From: an uncultured Asticcacaulis sp.
Lineage (GTDB): Bacteria; Pseudomonadota; Alphaproteobacteria; Caulobacterales; Caulobacteraceae
Assembly (NCBI GenBank): GCA_946480125.1
Contig: CAMLIY010000095.1
Coordinates: 1 to 10,434 of the forward strand
DNA length: 10,434 nucleotides
Direction of reading: 5' to 3'
Positions 6,292-10,434 of this stretch are shown piece by piece. Numbering within the stretch: the stretch's first letter is position 1; every line of letters begins with the position of its first letter. A program made the position numbers and the translations under genes. Below the pieces are notes generated by a model. That model was not told where the DNA came from. It worked only from the letters and a program-made list of their open reading frames with translations, and ran no database searches.

Positions 6292-6756
6292 ATGCTTGAT
6301 GAGCGCGATCGAAAATTATTAGACCTGCTGCAACGGGACGCGGATATCGCCCTCGTTAGCTTATCGGATAGACTAAACCTGTCTCCGTCCGCCTGTTCGC
6401 GCCGCATTAGCCGGTTAAAGGATGAGGGGTACATAGCGCGTAATGTGGTTGTGCTTGATCGCACACGCATGAACGTCGGCACTACAGTTTTCGTTATTAT
6501 CAAGACAGCACATCATACAGCAGACTGGCTGGAACAGTTTCGCACCGTCATCGCTGCTATCCCGGAAATTGTCGAGGTGCACCGCCTAGCCGGCAATCTG
6601 GATTATATTGTAAAGATTGTTGTGACAGATATCGCTCATTACGACATGATATATAAACGCCTTGTCAGCCAGATCGATCTGTCTGACGTCTCCGCGTATA
6701 TATCAATGGAAACCTTGAAAAGCGAGTTGGCTGTACCCACCCGTTACGCGATTTAA
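6292..6756 (+). CDS. Lrp/AsnC-family transcriptional regulator
   Basis: A 154-residue DNA-binding protein with the family's usual length and order. The N-terminal helix MLDERDRKLLDLLQRDADI (1-19) is followed by a winged helix-turn-helix (about 20-50: SLSDRLNLSPSACSRRISRLKDEGYI). The C-terminal RAM ligand-binding and oligomerisation domain covers about 65-140, with EIVEVHRLAGNLDYIVKIVVTD (92-113) carrying the conserved G-x-x-D-Y turn. It probably senses an amino acid and controls the divergent racemase gene and itself. No ribosome binding site is visible before the ATG at 6292 and a TGA closes the frame 24 bases upstream, so translation may be leaderless or weak; the candidate operator lies just upstream. 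Its TAA overlaps the stop codon of the convergent small membrane-protein gene. Confidence 0.93.
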   Translation: MLDERDRKLLDLLQRDADIALVSLSDRLNLSPSACSRRISRLKDEGYIARNVVVLDRTRMNVGTTVFVIIKTAHHTADWLEQFRTVIAAIPEIVEVHRLAGNLDYIVKIVVTDIAHYDMIYKRLVSQIDLSDVSAYISMETLKSELAVPTRYAI

Positions 6757-6950
6757 ACCGTAGTCTTTTCAACAACAGCATCGATAACCGGCGCTTGGTC
6801 ATCCGCAGATATATCCATATCAGCGGCCGCCGTTTGCGCAGCTTGTGCAGCCTGCTCATGCGACCATGCATGAGCGCCTGCCAATGCCAGCGCCATTACA
6901 GCAAAGAATATGGCAAGGAAAAAAGGGGTCAGATTGCGTGCCTGTGTCAT
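6753..6950 (-). CDS. Small single-pass membrane or secreted protein, function unknown
   Basis: A 65-residue protein. Residues 9-28 (PFFLAIFFAVMALALAGAHA) are strongly hydrophobic after a short basic N-terminus (R5), followed by an Ala-, Gln- and Asp-rich tail with no cysteine. AHA at 26-28 would be a good signal peptidase I site, so it is either secreted (37 mature residues) or anchored by one helix. The ATG overlaps the TGA of the preceding small gene as ATGA, which argues strongly that both are real and co-translated. I recognise no family. The stop overlaps that of the convergent Lrp gene. Confidence 0.65.
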   Translation of the reverse strand: MTQARNLTPFFLAIFFAVMALALAGAHAWSHEQAAQAAQTAAADMDISADDQAPVIDAVVEKTTV

Positions 6951-7201
6951 GCTTCCACTAGGCTCAAAGGTTGCTCGATAGCTGATTGTGTGCCGATCTT
7001 TACGGCGCCGCTGGGCAGGGTTTCATCCGATGCCGCGAACGCATGACCGACATAAAGCCCGAAACCGGAAATGATCAGTAAAAGGGCCAGGAATGCAACC
7101 AGACTTTCAAATAGGACGAGTTCCCGGCCATCGGTGCGCGTTGCGGTGTTATAGTCAGCCGAACGAATATCTTGAGATTTAAATGCATGGATGCGGGGCA
7201 T
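6947..7201 (-). CDS. Small single-pass membrane protein, function unknown
   Basis: An 84-residue protein with a polar, basic N-terminus (1-28), one clear membrane helix at about 31-55 (LFESLVAFLALLLIISGFGLYVGHA), and a polar C-terminal tail of about 28 residues. By the positive-inside rule (R2, K8, R13, R22, R26) the N-terminus is cytoplasmic. It is the first gene of a two-gene operon, coupled to the 65-residue gene by an ATGA overlap. Only a weak GCGAG lies nine to ten bases upstream of the ATG. A sigma-70-like promoter and a 15-bp dyad lie upstream. I do not recognise a family; accessory subunits of membrane complexes often look like this, but nothing here names a partner. Confidence 0.7.
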   Translation of the reverse strand: MPRIHAFKSQDIRSADYNTATRTDGRELVLFESLVAFLALLLIISGFGLYVGHAFAASDETLPSGAVKIGTQSAIEQPLSLVEA

Positions 7202-7216
7202 GGCATAACTCGCTGT

Positions 7217-7231
7217 TGAACAATGTGTTCA
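7217..7231. promoter_or_regulatory. Perfect 15-bp dyad upstream of the small membrane-protein operon
   Basis: TGAACA (7217-7222) and TGTTCA (7226-7231) form a perfect 6-bp inverted repeat with a 3-bp centre, 15 bases upstream of the 84-residue gene's ATG. With the candidate promoter at 7256-7285 it falls downstream of the predicted transcription start, a place where a repressor would block elongation. It could also act as an mRNA hairpin, although a 3-base loop is tight. Confidence 0.45.
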
Positions 7232-7255
7232 TGATGCGGCCGCGCCGGTAAGAAA

Positions 7256-7285
7256 AATATAGGTGTGACGGTTAAGGATTGTAAA
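7256..7285 (-). promoter_or_regulatory. Candidate sigma-70-type promoter of the small membrane-protein operon
   Basis: On the minus strand TTTACA (7285-7280) and TATATT (7261-7256) are separated by 18 bp. Each matches the bacterial consensus at five of six positions. It would start transcription near 7249 and give a leader of about 48 bases containing the dyad at 7217-7231. Confidence 0.45.
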
Positions 7286-7329
7286 AACCAGCACCCCTTA
7301 AATGCCTTATTAATGTTTTATTAAACTGC

Positions 7330-8541
7330 TCATAACTTTAGCCGAATGCCGATTTTACGCATACTGCCTGCAATCCAAACGCAGATAAGAGCGAAAAGTA
7401 ACGATTTTAGAAGCCCGACGTTGGATGTCAGCAATGGATCTGGCAATTCAATGTGGAACAGGTCAATGGCCAGATAAACAAAAGCAGGTACAATGTAGCA
7501 CAACAAAGTATCCGTGCCGGCAGGTTTTACGGGGTTAAACCAACGCTTTTGGCCTGTAAGGTGGTTAAGCCAATACAGGATTGTGAAAGCAATAAGCGTA
7601 AGGGCGCTGCTGAGGAATAGCCAGGCCGGTGTGGCGGATAATTTCGACAGCCCCCAGAACTGGCGGGTATAGAGCGCCAGGCAGATGAGCATTATGGCGA
7701 TCAGAGCGAATAAAGCAGTCATGCGCCACTTGTCATGTCTGACTTGAAATATCTGGAACATACGCGCAATGACCACGCCGCCGAGACTGAGGGCTGTCAG
7801 TGTGCCGTCAATAATCGGTTCCGGCAAAATATGTAGCGCCGGGGGTACCAGCCTGTCGGCCCACGCCAGGCTTAACAGGCTAAACGCTATCCAGGCGCAA
7901 ATCAGAATAACAAGTTTTCCGCGTGCAAATGTGGTCACCAGCGCTGTTATCAGATAGGACCACCCGATCAGTCCAAGTATCCCCCACCATTGGGGCGCGA
8001 AGCGGACAAGATGATCCGTGTCGCCGCCACGGTAGATAAAGGCCAGTCCCATTAGGATTATGACGCCAAATGCTTTCAGACCGTTTTGCAATCCAGTGGG
8101 TATAGACTTCGGATAGGCATTCCAGATCAATATGAAGGCAAAACAGCCTGTGGCGTCCCAGACAATCGGCGTCATGCCTGTGACGGAATTGAGTGTCTCT
8201 CCATTGACCAGAAATACGCCCATGACCAGTAAAGCCACTGTGCGGCCGATAATATGAAGAACAAGCTGGAAATCGTTGCTGCCTTTCTCCCGGCGACTGT
8301 CGATGGCAAACGGCAGTGACATGCCGACAATGAACAGAAATGCGGGAAAAACGACATCGGCCAGACCCATGCCATCGACCCCGCGCGGAACGTGTTCAAG
8401 CCAGGCGGGGATATTCTTCAAAGACCACAGGTCATTGACGAAAATCATCAGCACCATTGTCAAGGCGCGCAACAGATCAATAGCGCCAATACGCGTATTC
8501 AGGTCGACCGGAGGGGGAGGGCGGTTTTCGTCAATGTCCAT
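7330..8541 (-). CDS. HGSNAT-like multipass membrane acyltransferase (COG4299/DUF5009 family)
   Basis: A 403-residue integral membrane protein with about 11-12 hydrophobic helices (for example 20-38, 61-80, 94-113, 184-204, 209-228, 273-291, 303-324, 342-361, 375-393). RIGAIDLLRALTMVLMIFVND (17-37) and GLADVVFPAFLFIVGMSLPFAI (59-80) are the family signatures shared with heparan-alpha-glucosaminide N-acetyltransferase. His50, in the loop before the second helix, is near the position of the acetyl-accepting His of human HGSNAT, though with two extra residues before the conserved Asp. PAWLFLSSALTLIAFTILYW (305-324) and NPVKPAGTDTLLCYIVP (336-352) match the C-terminal part. Such proteins move acetyl groups across the membrane onto sugars; the substrate here is unknown. 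The ATG has no clear ribosome binding site. The gene begins 59 bases after tRNA-Asn on the same strand and no terminator separates them. Confidence 0.85.
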   Translation of the reverse strand: MDIDENRPPPPVDLNTRIGAIDLLRALTMVLMIFVNDLWSLKNIPAWLEHVPRGVDGMGLADVVFPAFLFIVGMSLPFAIDSRREKGSNDFQLVLHIIGRTVALLVMGVFLVNGETLNSVTGMTPIVWDATGCFAFILIWNAYPKSIPTGLQNGLKAFGVIILMGLAFIYRGGDTDHLVRFAPQWWGILGLIGWSYLITALVTTFARGKLVILICAWIAFSLLSLAWADRLVPPALHILPEPIIDGTLTALSLGGVVIARMFQIFQVRHDKWRMTALFALIAIMLICLALYTRQFWGLSKLSATPAWLFLSSALTLIAFTILYWLNHLTGQKRWFNPVKPAGTDTLLCYIVPAFVYLAIDLFHIELPDPLLTSNVGLLKSLLFALICVWIAGSMRKIGIRLKL

Positions 8542-8600
8542 GCTGCACTATGGCAGGAGAGGCACGACATCGACAAGCGGGATATGTTTGAAACGTGCGC

Positions 8601-8676
8601 TGGCTCCCCGAACAGGACTCGAACCTGTGACAAGTCGATTAACAGTCGACTGCTCTACCAACTGAGCTATCGGGGA
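8601..8676 (-). tRNA. tRNA-Asn (anticodon GTT)
   Basis: A complete 76-base cloverleaf on the minus strand. The acceptor stem is TCCCCGA with TCGGGGA, the D arm is GCTCAGTTGGTAGAGC, the anticodon stem GTCGA/TCGAC encloses CTGTTAA with anticodon GTT at 8641-8643, and the T arm is ACAGG-TTCGAGT-CCTGT. The discriminator is G73 and CCA is encoded at 8601-8603. It reads Asn codons AAC/AAU. Confidence 0.97.
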
Positions 8677-8695
8677 ACACGCTGGCAAGGCGCGC

Positions 8696-8725
8696 CCTAT
8701 AGCAAGGGTTTGCGGCGCATGGCAA
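8696..8725 (-). promoter_or_regulatory. Candidate promoter of tRNA-Asn
   Basis: On the minus strand TTGCCA (8725-8720) and GCTATAGG (8703-8696) are separated by 18 bp to the TATAGG hexamer. The latter is also a partial match to the Caulobacter GCTANAWC -10. Transcription would start near 8689, about 13 bases before the mature tRNA 5' end, typical for a tRNA gene. Confidence 0.5.
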
Positions 8726-8790
8726 GCCCCAAGGCAAAAGTTTTGCACAATTCTGTGTCTGAAGCCTGCTCGCGCTGATTTTAAACAAAA

Positions 8791-8819
8791 AAAGACCCGA
8801 AAATAACTTTCGGGTCTTT
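8791..8819 (-). terminator. Rho-independent terminator, strongest on the minus strand
   Basis: AAAGACCCGAAA (8791-8802) and TTTCGGGTCTTT (8808-8819) form a perfect 12-bp stem with a 5-base loop. On the minus strand it is followed by a T-rich run (the stem's three Ts, then TTTTGTTT), a textbook terminator; on the plus strand the T-run ends after three bases. No minus-strand gene is known between it and 9027, so what it terminates is unexplained; it also shields tRNA-Asn from read-through. Confidence 0.85.
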
Positions 8820-8898
8820 GAAGTTGGTGATGGTGGGTGTCTTCAGATAAGCAAAGACAACGCCGTTATGTAGGAGTCTGGTTAACGAGGAGTAAATC

Positions 8899-8979
8899 AT
8901 GCTGGCTGTGAGTTATAATGCTGCAATCACACACCACGTTTCCCTCCGGCTGCCGGTATTTTTGTTCATGACAATTTAA
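8899..8979 (+). CDS. Possible small ORF (26 codons) with strong ribosome binding site
   Basis: ATG at 8899 is preceded by GAGGAG with a 6-base spacer, the strongest ribosome binding site in the window apart from that of the racemase. The frame encodes 26 residues starting MLAVSYNAAITHH and ending in a hydrophobic LPVFLFMTI, then TAA. It ends 48 bases before the chemoreceptor start. It could be a leader peptide, a tiny membrane protein, or chance; no family is recognised and a minus-strand RNA reading of the same region is equally possible. Confidence 0.35.
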   Translation: MLAVSYNAAITHHVSLRLPVFLFMTI

Positions 8980-8980
8980 C
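8965..8980 (+). promoter_or_regulatory. CtrA-like box upstream of the chemoreceptor gene
   Basis: TTCA-N7-TTAAC at 8965-8980 differs by one base from the Caulobacterales CtrA consensus TTAA-N7-TTAAC and lies 47 bases before the GTG start of the chemoreceptor. A poorer match, TTAA-N7-TAAAT, is at 8882-8897, next to a GAGTC (a CcrM GANTC site) at 8874-8878. The role depends on the organism actually having CtrA, which is inferred. Confidence 0.3.
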
Positions 8981-9027
8981 CATGGCCGGAAGAGGTTGAA
9001 TGCCTGAATAAAAATGAGGAATCACCC

Positions 9028-10335
9028 GTGCGCCTGCCCCCTATCAAGGTTCGTATCCGTGCGCTGCTGGCGCTGTTTTTTGTCTGTCTTTGCGGCGCTA
9101 CCTTAGTAACGCTTCATCATACATCCTCGGTTGGCGCGCTGTTGTCCCACTCGCAAGCGAATGCGACGGAGGATTACATCGCGCAGATACAGGGACTTGA
9201 AAAGGGTTTCGCCCGTCTGATTTTGATGACAGCAATCATTATTGGCCTGACCGGGCTTGTTGCCGCCATCTATTTTGACCGGGAGGTTTTCTCGGTTATC
9301 GATCGCCTGAGCCACTACACAGACCGGCTGGCGCGCCGAGAGTATGACTCTCCAGCGGAAGGGGCTGAGCGTTCTGATGAAATTGGCCGCCTGGCGGCGG
9401 CGCTCAATATTTTACGTGCCAATGGCCAGAAGCTGGTCGGTCTTGAAGGCGAGGCGGCGAATCATGCCCAAACCAGCGCCGCCGAACGCAAGATGGCTTT
9501 GCAAGACCTGGGCAGCAGGCTGGAAAGCCAGGTTGCGGCTTTACTTCAGGGGCTGACTCAATCCTCGAAGGCCATGATCACCTCATCGGATACCATGAGC
9601 CAGTCTGCTTTTGCGGCATCTGAAAGTGCGGGGAAAGTCGCGTCTGCCGCGGTCACCACGTCTCAAAGCGCGCAAAAAGTAGCCGCTACAGTGCTGGAAC
9701 TATCCCAGACCGCCAATGAAATCGCCGGCTCTACACACATATCGACAGAAGTTTCTGCTCGCGCCTCGGCCGAAGCTGAAGCGACCTCGGTTCTGATGGG
9801 ACGCCTCAGCCGGAGTGCCGATGAGATTAGCGCAGTGGTCGATATGATTACTTCTATTGCACAACAGACCAATCTGTTGGCACTTAATGCCACTATAGAG
9901 GCCGCGCGGGCCGGGGAGCACGGTGCGGGTTTCGCCGTGGTCGCCGCCGAGGTTAAGACCTTGTCACAGCAAACAGAAAAAGCAACGCGCGAAATTACCA
10001 CGAAAGTTCAGCAGATTCAGAGTGATGCTGCCGAAGCAACCGGGGCTATCACGGGCATTGTCGGTACGATATCTGAATTACGATCTGGCGCCGATAACAT
10101 TGCTCGTTCTGTCGCGGCTCAACAAATAGCGACAAGCCAGATCGCCGAGACGGTTGAAACTTTGGCCGAGGGATCGCAGAGCGTCGGCAATGACATTGAT
10201 GCTGTTCGTGATGTCGCCAACGAAACCGGGCAGGTGGCCAGTGTGGTTTTTGAAGAGGCAAAATCGGTTAGCCGCGCGTCGGACCAGTTGAAGATGGAGA
10301 TCGCACGGTTCCTGGCCAATATGCGTGCGGCCTGA
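9028..10335 (+). CDS. Methyl-accepting chemotaxis protein with minimal periplasmic loop
   Basis: A 435-residue chemoreceptor that signals through CheW/CheA to the flagellar motor. Basic residues R2-R11 precede TM1 (about 12-29); only about 31 residues (30-60) lie outside before TM2 (about 62-82, [21 protein letters not shown]). A HAMP domain covers about 83-135, with the conserved DEIG at 117-120. A long coiled coil follows, with the MCP hairpin tip at about 276-316 ([41 protein letters not shown]). No CheR/CheB-tethering pentapeptide ends the protein. The GTG start is preceded by GAGGA seven bases upstream and is the first sensible start. The missing ligand-binding domain suggests sensing via the membrane, HAMP or partner proteins. 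It is flanked by tRNA genes and has no che genes nearby. Confidence 0.93.
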   Translation: MRLPPIKVRIRALLALFFVCLCGATLVTLHHTSSVGALLSHSQANATEDYIAQIQGLEKGFARLILMTAIIIGLTGLVAAIYFDREVFSVIDRLSHYTDRLARREYDSPAEGAERSDEIGRLAAALNILRANGQKLVGLEGEAANHAQTSAAERKMALQDLGSRLESQVAALLQGLTQSSKAMITSSDTMSQSAFAASESAGKVASAAVTTSQSAQKVAATVLELSQTANEIAGSTHISTEVSARASAEAEATSVLMGRLSRSADEISAVVDMITSIAQQTNLLALNATIEAARAGEHGAGFAVVAAEVKTLSQQTEKATREITTKVQQIQSDAAEATGAITGIVGTISELRSGADNIARSVAAQQIATSQIAETVETLAEGSQSVGNDIDAVRDVANETGQVASVVFEEAKSVSRASDQLKMEIARFLANMRAA

Positions 10336-10381
10336 TCTGCGCCAGGTCATTCAAAGGGTCGGACAGCAATACTGGAAAGTG

Positions 10382-10434
10382 TGGAGGCCTGACCCGGAGT
10401 CGAACCGGGCTTCACGGATTTGCAATCCGGTGCG
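10382..10434 (-). tRNA. tRNA-Cys (anticodon GCA), 5' part outside the window
   Basis: The 3' 53 bases of a tRNA on the minus strand are visible. The anticodon loop TTGCAAA carries GCA, the T arm is CCCGG-TTCGACT-CCGGG, the 3' acceptor strand is TCAGGCC, and the discriminator T with encoded CCA (10384-10382) fits tRNA-Cys, which requires U73. The missing 5' strand should read GGCCTGA. It is convergent with the chemoreceptor gene. Confidence 0.93.

Noticed and set aside
8392..8778. 128-codon plus-strand frame across the acyltransferase start and tRNA-Asn
   Set aside because: It would read antisense through a tRNA; frames containing SPNRTRTCD-like peptides are a common artefact of translated tRNA genes.
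8601..10434. tRNA-Asn and tRNA-Cys as attachment sites of an integrated island
   Set aside because: No integrase, no duplicated tRNA 3' end and no mobile genes are seen between or beside them within the window.

Overview
The window looks like ordinary chromosomal DNA of an alphaproteobacterium. Caulobacterales (for example an Asticcacaulis/Caulobacter relative) is my best guess. This rests on a short bacterial-type GluRS, a CBS-like plus PAS sensor typical of alphaproteobacterial c-di-GMP proteins, degenerate CtrA-like and Caulobacter-type promoter motifs, and moderate GC content. The assignment is inference; no marker here fixes the genus. There is no phage, IS element, CRISPR array or evident defence system.

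Layout. (1) 1-843, minus strand: N-terminal part of a CBS-like/PAS signalling protein whose output domain lies outside the window. (2) 1060-2400, plus: a 446-aa glutamyl-tRNA synthetase, convergent with and overlapping by 3 bp a two-gene minus operon (2397-3696) of a LOG-family phosphoribohydrolase followed by a VIT/CCC1-type metal transporter. (3) 3809-4591, plus: a predicted lipoprotein with two similar beta-rich segments. (4) 4674-5306, minus: a 2OG-Fe(II) oxygenase preceded by several inverted repeats. (5) 5425-6756: a YgeA-type amino-acid racemase divergent from an Lrp/AsnC regulator, with a structured 126-bp intergenic region that looks like a shared control region. (6) 6753-7201, minus: two translationally coupled small single-pass membrane proteins of unknown function with their own promoter and a 15-bp dyad. 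(7) 7330-8541, minus: a multipass HGSNAT-like (COG4299/DUF5009) acyltransferase, lying directly downstream of tRNA-Asn(GTT). (8) 8677-9027: a 350-bp region holding the tRNA promoter, a perfect 12-bp-stem terminator that faces the minus strand but has no minus gene behind it, a 26-codon ORF with a strong ribosome binding site, and a CtrA-like site. (9) 9028-10335, plus: a chemoreceptor with almost no periplasmic domain. (10) 10382-10434, minus: the 3' part of tRNA-Cys(GCA).

The most coherent functional unit is the racemase/Lrp pair. An amino-acid-responsive regulator probably controls the racemase (and itself) through the repeated TTGCGC-type sites between them. The least explained stretches are the small membrane-protein operon and the region between tRNA-Asn and the chemoreceptor, where an orphan terminator suggests an unannotated small RNA. 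I found nothing that I could call a new multi-gene system; the leads are regulatory elements and small genes.
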